Counted from the first letter of the stretch, positions 10,001-19,750 are shown. The stretch: 64,000 bases of DNA from HGM04593 sp045634305 (GCA_045634305.1 JAZQZZ010000049.1:62001-126000), one strand, 5' to 3'. Notes: generated from the sequence alone by a model not told the origin. Numbers and translations: made by a program.

Positions 10001-13000
10001 CTGTTCTTTGGGGTCTCACTGTCATATTCGCTGTAGATGGTGGTGTTTGTGACACCCTCGGCGTTGCTGTTGCGCAGCGTGTTGCGGCGTATCTTGATGT
10101 CAGTGAGCTTGCTCATGGGGATGTCAATCATGTTCTCCTGTGGCCACACGACAGTTGCTGCGGCAGTGCTGTTGCCGTCGTATGAACCGTGAGGAGTGAT
10201 GGTCAGCGGTACCTCATATTCATAGTAGTTGCTCTTATAGTCCGAACCCAATCGTACAAAGAGTGACATGTCGTTGTTCTTGAGCTGTGTCTCGTCAAGT
10301 TCGGGCGCTTCGGCGTGGATGAACAACTGTATGCGCTCATACTGTCGTATGTCGAGATTGCCCTTCTTGTACACGGCGCGGCTCTCCTTGCTGCCGAGGT
10401 TGTTGACATTGAGTGCCAATGCCTGCTCGTTGTCCTGGCGTAGCTGTGGCTGGCTGGGGTCGATGATACGTGTCACACCCGGTGGCAGTACATAGTTGAC
10501 CGGCTTGCGGTCGCCGTGCTCCTCAATGCTTACAGCCGATGTGGTGAACTCGCCCGAAACGGTAGGCGCAGTGTTGTTCTTCGATGCAATAGGCTGCAGA
10601 TAGGGGCGCCAGTCGCCACGTACAAGTTGCATGGTGGCAAAACGCAGTGTCACAGGCTTTTGGAACTGTGTCATGTACATGCGGATGAAACGTATTGAGG
10701 TGAAGTCGCGTATTGTACCCACTGCTTTCTCATATTCATCAATGGGGATGCGGAACTTGTACCAGTCAACGCTCTCGGTGTTACCATTGCGGAGCTTTGA
10801 TGTGACAGTGCGTTTGTCGGTGATGTAGTTGCGGCCAACCTGCATATCCTCGGGGCGTAGGGAAATCTTGTACTGGAAGAAATTCTCGTATTCATCCATG
10901 GTGAAGTCCTGGTTTGCATCCTCTACATCGGGAGTGATTTTTGCTGCGCTGCTGTAGTCGCTGCCGGAGTCGCTTGGCGAGTTGCCCTCGGTGTTGTTGA
11001 AGTATTTATAACGCTCTATGATGCCGCGTTGTGCCGCATCGTAGTCGCTGCCACGGAAGTAGTGGTAGCTGTCGCCGGCCGGGTCGGCAGCTATGCTGTC
11101 ATACACCTCCTGGCGTACACGGCCTTGCAAGGCCTCAAGATAGGCCTTGTAGGTGGGGTGCTGTGCCTCATCGGCGCTGCTCAGACCATTGAGACCGGTG
11201 TCTTGCTGGTCACGGCTCTGGGCATTGTTGTCGAATGCGTATACAAGGCTGGTGTTTGTGGGAACACGTCCCCAAACGGTTTCCTCGAATTCGTACTGGT
11301 TGCTGCTTGATGGCAGTCCGTTTTCATAGAACTTCTTGCTGTCCTTGAGTATATCTTCCGAAACTTCGCCCAGGTTGAAATAGAGATCGCCGCCCATTCC
11401 TGTTTGCTCGTAGATGAAGGGGTCGAGCAACCAGAATTCGATATACTGTATGTTGGCGCTCTCAAAGTCTGTGGTGGTCAGTTGGCGTGTGATGCCGCCC
11501 CAACGCTTTGCAGGGTCGTTGAGCTTACCTTCATAGTCGACATCGGTGTCCAGGTTGTATGGGCCTCGCTCATCGGGATAATATGTGACGTTGAGCAACG
11601 ACAGGGTCGATGACTCGCCGTAGGTCGATTCCTTGTTGGGGTAGAGCTCACGTTCATATACCTCGCGTACATAGTGGTTCGATAGCTGCTCCATGTCGCT
11701 CTTGATGTGTGCCGGTGTCAGTGACGAACTGCGACGTGTGAAGAGTGGGTCGATGACGTACCAACTGATACGTGCGCGGTTGTAGCCTGTGCGTATGTCG
11801 TTGCTCAGATTGCTGTACTGCATGCCATGAGGCAATGAGGCAAGCATCCATTGCGATGGTGATGAAATGTCCACTCCATTCTCGGTGTTCTCGAAGTCAT
11901 CAATGTATGATGCCTCGCTCTGCACGTCCTTCGATGTGCCGGCTTCAAGCCTTGCGAATTCGGCCGAGAATGTAATTGACGATGGCTCGGTGCAGCTGAT
12001 GAGCGGCAACAGGTCTATGATGTTCGTCAGCCACTGGCTCTGCTTTTTCCATGACATGTTGAAACCCCAAAGGAAGTTGTTGAGTGGCTCGGAACCCATG
12101 TCGACCTTTGTTGTCAAGGGTTTTTCGGAGAGTGACATGAGTGTACCGCCCAGTTTGAAGTCGTCCGAGAAGTCATATTTCCAGTTGAGGCCGAGCACGG
12201 TCTTGCGCTGCATGTTGAACATTGTGTTGCTCTCGAGCGACACCTGTACGTTTGTGCCGGCATCAATGATGTTCTGGTTAAGGATGGTCACCGTTCCCGA
12301 TGAGTAGTCGACCTGATAGTCACTGTTCTCCACCAATGTCACTCCACCGGCTGTCACTACAACCGAACCGCGTGGAATGTTTGTGGAACCTGTCTGTATG
12401 ACGTTTGCAGCGCTGCCGGTGTATTCACCAATCAGGTAGAACTTGTCCTTTTCGGCAATCTGTTTTGCAACGGTCTTTGTAGAGTCGTACAGCTCGTGGA
12501 ATACATATTTTGACGCAATGGCGTCATTGTCAATCTTTTTCTCCATGTAGCTGCCGAACGGTTCAACCGACGGGAAGAATATTCGTCCCGATGCCGCGTC
12601 AACCGTGTAGCCCTGTATGTAGTCGAACACTCCGTTGGGGTTCTCCTTGCTGTTGTTGCTGTCGAGCCTGTCGAGGCCAAGCATCTGCAGCAGTGTTTTG
12701 CCCTTTTGTTCCGGCAGGTATGTGATGTTTGTACCAAGGCTGTCACTTGCATAGTATACGTCGAGTTTGAAATCCGTGCTTTGCAGGTTGCGTGTACCCA
12801 ACGAGTATACGTTCTTCATCATGAGGTCCCAGCATCCGTTCTTGGGTGAGCAGGCATTGGGTTTGATGAGCTTAAGGTAAAGTGTTGTCTTTGACTCTTT
12901 TACGTCGCTCGAGAATTCACCGACCTGATATGTCTGTCCGCCATATGTGTATTCATAGGCTACGGCAAGAACCTCGTCGGCTCTCAACGGGGTCTTCAAC

Positions 13001-14367
13001 GAAATGTAACCGAGTTCTCTGTTGAGGGTGTACTCTGAAGATGACAGTAGTCTTGCGTTTGATAATTTTTCATAGTCGGCTCCACCATATATGCCGTCTA
13101 TGTTACCCAGGATGTTGTTCGCCTGGTCAATATCCCTGATACCCGAGTATGTGGTGCTCATTTGGGAGTAGAGATTGTTGGCGTTGTTGTGCGGAATGGC
13201 CGAACTTCCTGTTGCACTCCATGTCGGATTACTTATGTGGCGGTTTTCGGCAATGTCGGTGAATGCCACAATGTTACGCGGGTTGTTGTAGTCGCTGGTC
13301 TTGTTGGTTACCCAAACTTCGATGCGGTTGATGTCAATGCCCGAGAGTATGGTTGGCAACTGCGACATTGAACGGTCATAGTTGTCGCGGAAATAGTGCG
13401 CAAGGAAAAAGTGCTTGTTCTCGTCGTAGTTGGTTATCTCAATTTCGAATGTTGTGAGTTGTGTTCCGCCCTTGGAGTTCACGACAGTGCTGTTCGAAGT
13501 CTTTTGTGAAACGACCGTCTGAAGCAGGAGTTTGCCGAACTGCAGGTCGGTCCTGATACCGAAGAGTGACGATGCTCCTTTGATGAGGCTTGAGTTTGTG
13601 GGGAACGATACGTTGCCGGCTTCCACAAGCTTGATTATCTCGTCTTCCTTGCCGTCGTATTTCAGGTTTATCTTCTTGGCGTCGTAACTGAATGTCGCTT
13701 CGGTGTTGTAGTTGAAGTCCATGTTCATCTTGTCACCCACGCTGCCGCGTACATTGAGGTTGATTTTTTCGTCAAAATCGAAACTGTTGGTCCTTCTGCT
13801 GCGCGAAGGAAGGGCGGGGTTGTCGATAGTCTGTATCGAGTAGCCGATCTTCAGTTCTGCATTTCCCTGTGTCTTTACACGCACGCCGCCCGGGCCGAAT
13901 ATCTTCTCGGCCGGTCCCAGGTCAAAGTGCATGTCTGTGAAATCGAACTTGTTCTTTTTTTGTGAACTTTCCCATGCCTCATAGTTCTTCTTCCTGAAAA
14001 ATCTGTACATGGCGTTCTTTTCCTGCCATTCGGCATACTCTTCGGGAGTGAGCAATATCGGGGCAGTCAGCAGTGTGTTTTCTCCAAGTCGGGTACTGAA
14101 CCTGTATGTGCCCTCTTCCTCATTGTAGAGGGTGTCTGTGACAATGTTGGTGGGCTGTTTGAGGTCGAGAGGGCGTTGCTGCAGGTCATCAATGGTTGCA
14201 GGCGTTGTCTCCGAGATAGGGAAACGAACCGAAACGGTATCCTGTACGGTTTCCTTGCCTGTCTTTGCCCTGTTGCGTTCCCTGAGCGACTTGCGTACAC
14301 TGTCCTGCGCGGCAATTGTCATTGCCGCGAAAATGAAGGTGAACAGTATTAACGCACGTTTGCCCAT
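7009..14367 (-). CDS. sprA: Type IX secretion outer-membrane translocon SprA/Sov
   Basis: A 2452-aa exported protein with signal peptide 1-20 (MGKRALILFTFIF...TIAAQ). Its size matches SprA of Flavobacterium (about 2400 aa) and Sov of Porphyromonas (about 2500 aa). Recognisable SprA features are an N-terminal region with EYAEWQEKNAMYRFFRKKN, and the segment FDLGPAEKIFGPGGVRVKTQGNAELKIGYSIQTIDNPALP-like sequence about residues 150-190. Long repetitive beta-strand regions consistent with a very large barrel fill most of the rest. The protein forms the outer-membrane pore through which T9SS cargo leaves the cell. Seven genes in this window encode proteins with matching C-terminal secretion tails. 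It lies 6 bp from ruvA upstream and 6 bp from the L,D-transpeptidase downstream. The reading frame is intact. Confidence 0.93.
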   Translation of the reverse strand: MGKRALILFTFIFAAMTIAAQDSVRKSLRERNRAKTGKETVQDTVSVRFPISETTPATIDDLQQRPLDLKQPTNIVTDTLYNEEEGTYRFSTRLGENTLLTAPILLTPEEYAEWQEKNAMYRFFRKKNYEAWESSQKKNKFDFTDMHFDLGPAEKIFGPGGVRVKTQGNAELKIGYSIQTIDNPALPSRSRRTNSFDFDEKINLNVRGSVGDKMNMDFNYNTEATFSYDAKKINLKYDGKEDEIIKLVEAGNVSFPTNSSLIKGASSLFGIRTDLQFGKLLLQTVVSQKTSNSTVVNSKGGTQLTTFEIEITNYDENKHFFLAHYFRDNYDRSMSQLPTILSGIDINRIEVWVTNKTSDYNNPRNIVAFTDIAENRHISNPTWSATGSSAIPHNNANNLYSQMSTTYSGIRDIDQANNILGNIDGIYGGADYEKLSNARLLSSSEYTLNRELGYISLKTPLRADEVLAVAYEYTYGGQTYQVGEFSSDVKESKTTLYLKLIKPNACSPKNGCWDLMMKNVYSLGTRNLQSTDFKLDVYYASDSLGTNITYLPEQKGKTLLQMLGLDRLDSNNSKENPNGVFDYIQGYTVDAASGRIFFPSVEPFGSYMEKKIDNDAIASKYVFHELYDSTKTVAKQIAEKDKFYLIGEYTGSAANVIQTGSTNIPRGSVVVTAGGVTLVENSDYQVDYSSGTVTILNQNIIDAGTNVQVSLESNTMFNMQRKTVLGLNWKYDFSDDFKLGGTLMSLSEKPLTTKVDMGSEPLNNFLWGFNMSWKKQSQWLTNIIDLLPLISCTEPSSITFSAEFARLEAGTSKDVQSEASYIDDFENTENGVDISSPSQWMLASLPHGMQYSNLSNDIRTGYNRARISWYVIDPLFTRRSSSLTPAHIKSDMEQLSNHYVREVYERELYPNKESTYGESSTLSLLNVTYYPDERGPYNLDTDVDYEGKLNDPAKRWGGITRQLTTTDFESANIQYIEFWLLDPFIYEQTGMGGDLYFNLGEVSEDILKDSKKFYENGLPSSSNQYEFEETVWGRVPTNTSLVYAFDNNAQSRDQQDTGLNGLSSADEAQHPTYKAYLEALQGRVRQEVYDSIAADPAGDSYHYFRGSDYDAAQRGIIERYKYFNNTEGNSPSDSGSDYSSAAKITPDVEDANQDFTMDEYENFFQYKISLRPEDMQVGRNYITDKRTVTSKLRNGNTESVDWYKFRIPIDEYEKAVGTIRDFTSIRFIRMYMTQFQKPVTLRFATMQLVRGDWRPYLQPIASKNNTAPTVSGEFTTSAVSIEEHGDRKPVNYVLPPGVTRIIDPSQPQLRQDNEQALALNVNNLGSKESRAVYKKGNLDIRQYERIQLFIHAEAPELDETQLKNNDMSLFVRLGSDYKSNYYEYEVPLTITPHGSYDGNSTAAATVVWPQENMIDIPMSKLTDIKIRRNTLRNSNAEGVTNTTIYSEYDSETPKNRISIVGSPSLGQIKVMMIGVRNNSSSSKSAIVWVNEMRLIGFNNKSGWAAQGNLNIKLSDLGSFAAQGKVETAGFGGIEEKLAARRTDDYYRYSLTGTLDAGRLLPRSFKVSVPAYYSFTEEVTSPLYSPFDTDLDFDDVLDTYDEVGKDSLKNIAEVHSVIRNFSVSNAKINISSKTPMPYDPANLSFSFSHAATNNSGSTISWENRINWKASLSYNYSSPIKTLKPFGKIKSKSKWLKIFKEWGINPLPQSLALNTDMTRAYHELQRRDLQSMAGDNEIPLTFSQQFNWNRSMAIKWDPTTNLRMSLNSGTNAEVEEPFLPVNKERYPTEYAAWKDSVKHSLRQFGDPLSYQQNFTASYTLPLNKFPLFEWLTADASYAGTYNWMRGNSIAGVDVGNNIANKRNITFKTSMNFEKLYNLIPYLEETNKRFASSNKKQKSSKSRKPKVEKSKPFTKEIRLKEDTTVTVTHNLKNKKLDVIARTKKGETYKLKYKVLDENKILIKNMDSVSIKVTITAKQKDGERSKFAKAMQYPTRMLMMVRSASFNYTNAYAMNLPGFMPDAGDIFGQKRMDGLYAPGVDFAFGLTGDSYLDRAHRQNWLLRSDSIASMATSTAAEDLQARMTLEPFKDFKIDLNASWTRNQSKSIQFMYDGMPTNESGGFSMTTITIGTSFGGGSAKNNYHSDVYDKFIGNLENNRQALENIYEGSEYPISSSLAGQKYDPANGGVDIYSADVMIPSFLDAYTGIGGNDIFPNMLRMLPNWKIKYSGLSKLPFFEKHFKSVNIEHGYKSVYAVGAYSTYATYMEYSRGIGFVNNTTTGMPIPSSRYNIGAVSVNESFSPLIGLDVTTNNNLTIGAKFIKSRMINLSLTAIQMVETQNEEIAFNIGYKIIDLKLFGGKKANKSKQKKNGNDINIRADFSFRNQSSICRSIDKGTTQATSGNKSFNYSITADYAYSKTLSFSLYFDRQKTIPLISTSSYPTTTTDFGVSMKFSLTR

Positions 14368-14373
14368 AGATTG

Positions 14374-14967
14374 TTACAGCTGTTTCAATGCCAGTTTGAT
14401 GACCTGTTCCACGGTAGCTGCGGGCTCGCTCTTTACAATAGCCTGTACGACCTTGTTTGTCGCGGCAGCTGGGAAACCTAGCATGATGAGCGCCGACACA
14501 GCGCCGTCAATGACATCATTGTTTGGCGCAACAGCAACTGCCGATGCACTTGACATGCCGCTGCCAATGCCTTTTATTTTGTCCTTGAGGTCGATTATTA
14601 TACGCTGGGCTGTCTTCAGGCCAATGCCCTTTACGCTTTTTATTGCAGACTCGTTGCCTGTGAAAATTGCTTCGCACAACTCGTTCACGGTGAATGCCGA
14701 CAGAATGGTGCGTGCCGTGTTGCCGCCGATTCCGGATACCGAAATGAGCAGTAGGAACAGTTCGCGTTCCTGTTTGTTGCTGAAGCCGAAGAGCTGGTGG
14801 GTATCCTCGCGTATCACTTCGTAGATATATACCTTGACATCTTTCTTGTCTTGCAGAGCGCTGTATGTGTTTAGGGTGATGCTTGTCTCATAGCCTACAC
14901 CGCAGCATTCAATGATGGCTGTCGCGGGTGTGAGTTCAGCGAGTTCCCCTCTCAAATATTCAATCAT
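14374..14967 (-). CDS. ruvA: Holliday junction branch-migration protein RuvA
   Basis: A 197-aa cytoplasmic protein. It has the N-terminal OB fold (about 1-62, MIEYLRGELAELTPATAIIEC), two helix-hairpin-helix motifs (LLISVSGIGGNTARTILS and IKSVKGIGLKTAQRIIIDLKDK), and a short C-terminal domain III that contacts RuvB. It binds four-way junctions and loads the RuvB motor. RuvB and RuvC are not in the window. It heads the operon with sprA, an arrangement that links a housekeeping gene with the secretion translocon. Confidence 0.97.
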   Translation of the reverse strand: MIEYLRGELAELTPATAIIECCGVGYETSITLNTYSALQDKKDVKVYIYEVIREDTHQLFGFSNKQERELFLLLISVSGIGGNTARTILSAFTVNELCEAIFTGNESAIKSVKGIGLKTAQRIIIDLKDKIKGIGSGMSSASAVAVAPNNDVIDGAVSALIMLGFPAAATNKVVQAIVKSEPAATVEQVIKLALKQL

Positions 14968-15045
14968 AGTGTGTTATTATTTATTAAAATTATCTATTAC
15001 ATAACGCGAGAATATGGCATTTATTGCATAGCTTGTACAAAAATG

Positions 15046-15072
15046 CAAAAACACCCGCATGTGTGGGGTGTT
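15046..15072 (-). terminator. Probable terminator after ABC exporter
   Basis: AACACCC (15050-15056) pairs with GGGTGTT (15066-15072). The minus strand then reads a T-rich stretch (A run at 15047-15051 on the plus strand). It is placed 6 bp beyond the stop of the ABC transporter gene. Confidence 0.65.
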
Positions 15073-15078
15073 CTGCTG

Positions 15079-16740
15079 TCATTTTTGGGGTTTTTCTATT
15101 CTGAGTACCTGAGTGCAGTAATCGATTACAGCAGGCCTGTGTGTCACGAATATCAATGTCTTGCCAATCTGGCTTTGTGTGAGCCGCTTGAGCATCTCCT
15201 GCTCAGTCTCCTGGTCAAGTGCCGACGTAACTTCGTCGAGTATGAGAATGCTTCCCGGGCGCAGAATTGACCTTGCAACGGCAATGCGCTGTGCCTGTCC
15301 TTCGCTCAACCCTCCGCCACGTTCGGTTATCGGGCTGTCAATACCTTCCGGCAAATCGAATACATATTCGGCGCAGGCAATGTGCAATGCTCTTTCTATT
15401 TCTACATCGGTAGCATTGGGATTGCCCATAAGCAGGTTATCCCTTATAGTGCCGCTTACAAGGCTGTTGCCTTGCGGAATGTATACGAAATTGCGCCTGG
15501 TAAGTGTCGACGACTCATGACACTCACTCTCGTTGTAAAGTTCAATGTTGCCGCTCTGTGGGTTTATTAGTGAAATGAGCAGTCTGATGAGCGTTGTCTT
15601 TCCGGCACCGGTCTCGCCAAGGATTGCTGTACTGCTGTTCGGTGTAAAATCAAATGAAAAATTGTCGAGAATCTTTCGCTTGCCATCCTCGTAACGGAAA
15701 GTGACGTTCTTGAAACGTACGCCGGCTGTGCCGCCGAGCATTACGGCATTACCCTGTTGCTCAATGGGGATGTCTTCCAGTTCATAGAGACGCTCGGCAG
15801 CTGTCAGTGATGATATTATGCCGGGGATGTAATGGCTCAGATCCATTGTAGGACGTTGTATCAGTCCGACAAGTTGCAGATAGGCCGCCATAGCTCCGTA
15901 AGTGATTATGCCGTCGCGCAGGCTCACTACGCCCCACATGAATGCAACGGCGTATCCAGCGGCAAAGCCAAACTGTATGAGCGTGAATGCACCGAGCGAG
16001 AACTTTGTACGGTTGGTAACCTGAGTGTGAAGACGGTTCTGCAGGTCGGTGAGCTGCTGTTCGGTAGAGTCGTTCTGCTCAAGTGACTTGATTAGTTCCT
16101 TATGCTGCAGACTCTCTTGTAGTACCGATTGTATGCGGCTGTCGCTGTCGCGCACATCGCGGTTGAGTCTGCGCATTTTCTTTACATATACACGGCTTAC
16201 AGCTATACAAATGGGCAATGTGATGAATATGGCAACAGCAAGCAACGGGCTCATTGTGAACAGGAGAATGAACGATGCAAGCAACTGTGTTGCTGTAACT
16301 ACGGTAGCCGGTATGGTCTCGGTCATAAGTGTGGTGATTCCCGCAACGTCCCCCTCGAGCCTGTTGATGAGGTCACCCGTGTGGTGTCTCTGCAGGTGCA
16401 TCCAATCGCAACGCAATAATCTCGCAAAAACATCGCGGCGCATCCTGTTGCGCACCTTGTTGCCGGTAACGGCGTGTATCCATCGGCTTGCTGCACGCGA
16501 GACAATCTCTATCAGCATCAGCATTGCAATGACAATGCCTGTCACCAACAATGATCCTTCCTTTATTCCGGTTGCTATGTCAATGGCGTGTTTGCAGGCA
16601 AGTACCCATAACAGTTGACAGGCTACATCCAGTAGTCCTATTGCAGTATTCGCCATGGCTTGTTTGCGTGTGCCTTTTGAGTTTTGCCACAACCAAAAAA
16701 TCAGCCTTTTTATCGGTATGTTTTTAATGTTTTCACTCAC
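15079..16740 (-). CDS. ABC exporter, fused permease and ATPase
   Basis: A 553-aa half-transporter. An N-terminal six-helix type 1 exporter domain covers about residues 15-310 and is followed by an ABC ATPase. Walker A GETGAGKT is at 375-382, the Q loop near PQGN, the signature LSEGQ at 478-482, Walker B ILILDE at 498-503 and the switch His in FVTHRP. It would act as a homodimer or with a partner. The substrate cannot be told. The start is a GTG at 16740 (MSENIKNIPIKRL), because no ATG occurs before residue 29. A divergent transglutaminase-like gene begins 190 bp away. Confidence 0.88.
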   Translation of the reverse strand: MSENIKNIPIKRLIFWLWQNSKGTRKQAMANTAIGLLDVACQLLWVLACKHAIDIATGIKEGSLLVTGIVIAMLMLIEIVSRAASRWIHAVTGNKVRNRMRRDVFARLLRCDWMHLQRHHTGDLINRLEGDVAGITTLMTETIPATVVTATQLLASFILLFTMSPLLAVAIFITLPICIAVSRVYVKKMRRLNRDVRDSDSRIQSVLQESLQHKELIKSLEQNDSTEQQLTDLQNRLHTQVTNRTKFSLGAFTLIQFGFAAGYAVAFMWGVVSLRDGIITYGAMAAYLQLVGLIQRPTMDLSHYIPGIISSLTAAERLYELEDIPIEQQGNAVMLGGTAGVRFKNVTFRYEDGKRKILDNFSFDFTPNSSTAILGETGAGKTTLIRLLISLINPQSGNIELYNESECHESSTLTRRNFVYIPQGNSLVSGTIRDNLLMGNPNATDVEIERALHIACAEYVFDLPEGIDSPITERGGGLSEGQAQRIAVARSILRPGSILILDEVTSALDQETEQEMLKRLTQSQIGKTLIFVTHRPAVIDYCTQVLRIEKPQK

Positions 16741-16930
16741 TTTTGCAAAGGTGTTTCATACATCGGTTTCTCTTTTTGGTATGCCGATGTTGTTAATTGC
16801 AAAAATACGAAAAAAACATTCATGGTCCCCTACTTGAGGCTAAAAAGTGGTTTTACAGGTCAATAATTCCCGATATATGCCTTTTTTTGACCGAATATTA
16901 CTATATTTACACCATAGAAAATATTTTACT

Positions 16931-19567
16931 ATGAAAAGATATATTATGTTTTTCGCTACAGCGATGCTTTTTGTCGCGTCGCTGTCGGCACGTGAGAACC
17001 TTGACCGTAACGGCCGTATTGCCAAAGATTTCAAGGCGCGCCGTGAGTTGATTGCAGATGACAGGTATTTCAATGTTTTTGAAACACTCTCGGGCAGCAG
17101 GTTGCAGGCAATGCAGTTCCTTTATGCCTATATGCCCATTACCGACATTGCCGATTACAGGGCCGAATTCCATCTGCAGAACGTCGACTATGCCTTGAAG
17201 GCGCGCGCCGAGATGCCCTGGGGCAAACAGGTCCCGGTGAGGGAGTTTATGCATTTCGTGTTGCCCGTCAGGGTGAACAATGAGAATATGGACAGCAGCC
17301 GTGCCGTTTTCTATGCTGAGTTGAGAGAACGAGTGCAGGATCTTACCATGCGCGAGGCTGTGCTTGAGGTGAACCATTGGTGCCACGAGAAGGTTACATA
17401 CACCCCGAGTGACATACGCACAAGTTCTCCGTTGGCAACGGTGCGTACGGCATATGGCCGTTGTGGTGAGGAGTCCACTTTCACCGTGGCTGCATTGCGT
17501 GCAGTGGGTATCCCTGCCCGTCAGGTATACACCCCCCGCTGGGCACATACAGACAACAACCACGCTTGGGTGGAGGCTTGGGTGGATGGCGAGTGGCATT
17601 TCCTCGGTGCCTGTGAGCCTGAGCCTGTTCTCGACCTCGCATGGTTCAACGCTCCAGCATCCCGTGGCATGCTCATGCATACCAATGTCTTTGGTCGCTA
17701 CGATGGCCCCGAGGAGGTGTTGAGCGTAACACCTTGTTACACCGAGATAAACGTCACCGCCAACTATGCGCCTGTTGTCACAACAAAGATAAATGTGGTT
17801 GATGAGAATGGTAATCCCTTGAAGGCAAATGTAGAATTCAAGATATTCAACTATGCCGAGTTCTTCACTGCGGCAGCAAAGGAGACCGATGACAAAGGGC
17901 GCACATCCATAACATCAGGATATGGCGATATGGTTGCTTGGGCTTCGGCCGGCGGCAAGTTCGGTTTTGTGAAGTTCACTGCAGGCAAGGATAAGAACGT
18001 GAAACTTGTCGTTGATAAGGCACCTGGTTACAGCGCAACGCTTGAGATGGATATTGTGCCTCCGCACGAGCGCAACACGGTGCCTTACGTGAGTGAAGAA
18101 CAGGCGGCCGAGAATACCCGCCGTTTTGCTTGTGAGGATTCAATACGTAACGCCTATGTGTCTACATTTATCTCTCCAGATGAGGCTTTGGCGTTTGCTC
18201 AGAAAATGGAATACTGTTTTGGACACGAAAAAGTTGTTGCGCAGTTGCTTCTCAAGTCACGCGGCAACTACAAGACAATAATGAAGTTCCTCTCCGAGAC
18301 TCCTCGTGCCGAGCGTGAACTCGCATATTATCTTCTACTTAGTATTTCTGACAAGGATTTGCGTGATGTCAACATTTGGGTTCTGCGCGACCATATGAAG
18401 CATACCGTACGCAATGGAGCCTATGACGAGGATTTCCGCAACTATATCCTTTCTCCGCGTGTGAGCAATGAGATGATAACCTCATACAAGGGCTTCTTCA
18501 AACGCCGTTTTACAGCCGAGGAAAAGAGGTATTTTGCAGGTGACCCGCAGCGCTGGGTGAAGTGGTGCCGCGACAGCATAAAAGTCGATGCAACGTGGAA
18601 TCCGCTCTCGCTATGCATGTCGCCTCGAGGTGTGTGGAACATGCGTGTTGCCGACCCGCATTCACGCGACATCTTCTTTGTTTCCGGTGCCCGTGCCATG
18701 GGCATCCCTGCGCGCATCGACGAGGTTACCGGCAAGACGCAGTATATGGAGAACTACAAATGGGTGGATGTTGCTTTTGATGTTGTTGCAACCGCTGCAA
18801 GGAATGCTCCACAGGGTACTTTGAAAGCATCTTATTCTCCTACTCGTTTTATCGACAACCCACGTTACTACTCACATTTCTCGATATCAAAAATTGTCGA
18901 TGGCCGTCTGCAATTGCTCGGCTACCCCGAGGAGGGCGTGACATGGGAGAGCTTGCTCAAAGATGGTACACCGATGGATGCCGGTGACTATCTCATGATG
19001 ACGGGCACACGTATGGCCGACGGCAGCGTACTTGCGCACCTCACATTCTTCAACGTCAAAGACGGCGAGGAATGTAATCTTGAGTTCGTGCAGCGCGAGA
19101 GTAGTGAACAGCTACAGGTAATCGGCGATTTCAACAGCGAGAACCTGTTCTACGACCTTGCCGAGGATAGAACCCGCTCATTGCTCTCCTCGACAGGTCG
19201 CGGATATTATATCATTGCTGTGATTGCTCCGGGCAGTGAGCCTACAAATCACTTCCTGCGCGATGTGATGCCATACAAGGAGGAGTTTGAGAAGTGGGGA
19301 CAGAAGATGGTGCTTCTGTTCCGTGACAAGGATGAGGCAGGCCGCTTTGTGAACGACTTCCCCGAACTTCCATCGACAGTGGTGTGGGGTACAGATATAG
19401 ATGATAAGATCTACAACGAGATAGTAACAAACATGAAGTTGCAGAATCCTAACCGTCCGTTGATTCTTGTGGCCGATACATTCAACCGTGTGGTCTTTGT
19501 TTCGCAGGGATATTCAATCTCTCTTGGCGAGCAGCTGGTAAAGGTTATCAAGCAACTCGGTGAGTAA
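16931..19567 (+). CDS. Secreted transglutaminase-like domain protein
   Basis: An 878-aa exported protein with signal peptide 1-20 (ending ASLSA). The ATG at 16931 is used because the upstream extension would hide the signal peptide. A transglutaminase/protease-like core lies around residues 135-230: AYGRCGEEST with Cys178, NNHAWVEAW with His211, then GEWHFLGACEPE. A beta-sandwich region follows (about 255-350, INVVDENGNPLKANVEFKIFNY). A second core-like segment with matching GIPAR and YKWVDVAF motifs but without the Cys and His lies around 565-620. The C-terminal part (about 770-878) looks thioredoxin-like without a CxxC. Its substrate is unknown; peptide cleavage or crosslinking at the cell envelope are both possible. 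Confidence 0.82.
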   Translation: MKRYIMFFATAMLFVASLSARENLDRNGRIAKDFKARRELIADDRYFNVFETLSGSRLQAMQFLYAYMPITDIADYRAEFHLQNVDYALKARAEMPWGKQVPVREFMHFVLPVRVNNENMDSSRAVFYAELRERVQDLTMREAVLEVNHWCHEKVTYTPSDIRTSSPLATVRTAYGRCGEESTFTVAALRAVGIPARQVYTPRWAHTDNNHAWVEAWVDGEWHFLGACEPEPVLDLAWFNAPASRGMLMHTNVFGRYDGPEEVLSVTPCYTEINVTANYAPVVTTKINVVDENGNPLKANVEFKIFNYAEFFTAAAKETDDKGRTSITSGYGDMVAWASAGGKFGFVKFTAGKDKNVKLVVDKAPGYSATLEMDIVPPHERNTVPYVSEEQAAENTRRFACEDSIRNAYVSTFISPDEALAFAQKMEYCFGHEKVVAQLLLKSRGNYKTIMKFLSETPRAERELAYYLLLSISDKDLRDVNIWVLRDHMKHTVRNGAYDEDFRNYILSPRVSNEMITSYKGFFKRRFTAEEKRYFAGDPQRWVKWCRDSIKVDATWNPLSLCMSPRGVWNMRVADPHSRDIFFVSGARAMGIPARIDEVTGKTQYMENYKWVDVAFDVVATAARNAPQGTLKASYSPTRFIDNPRYYSHFSISKIVDGRLQLLGYPEEGVTWESLLKDGTPMDAGDYLMMTGTRMADGSVLAHLTFFNVKDGEECNLEFVQRESSEQLQVIGDFNSENLFYDLAEDRTRSLLSSTGRGYYIIAVIAPGSEPTNHFLRDVMPYKEEFEKWGQKMVLLFRDKDEAGRFVNDFPELPSTVVWGTDIDDKIYNEIVTNMKLQNPNRPLILVADTFNRVVFVSQGYSISLGEQLVKVIKQLGE

Positions 19568-19618
19568 TTGTAGTCTTTAAGAACCTTTAGGTGATGATTT
19601 TATTATATAATGTAGACT

Positions 19619-19690
19619 GGCTCGGAATGACAACAATACGATAAATGTCATATCGACCGTTGGGAGAAATCTCTTAGAGATTTCTCGCAT
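19619..19690. repeat. Intergenic palindromic repeat (REP-like)
   Basis: The 180-bp gap between the transglutaminase-like gene and the permease holds a GGAATGACA/TGTCAT-type segment followed by GAGAAATCTCTTAGAGATTTCTC, itself palindromic around position 19674. A diverged relative lies at 38465-38535. This is the kind of dispersed intergenic repeat common in Bacteroidales. No coding content is seen. Confidence 0.6.
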
Positions 19691-19750
19691 ACGTTTGGGA
19701 TGGCTGTTGCGTGTATATGTTGTTGAAGGCTTGTTTGAAATTGTTATGTG

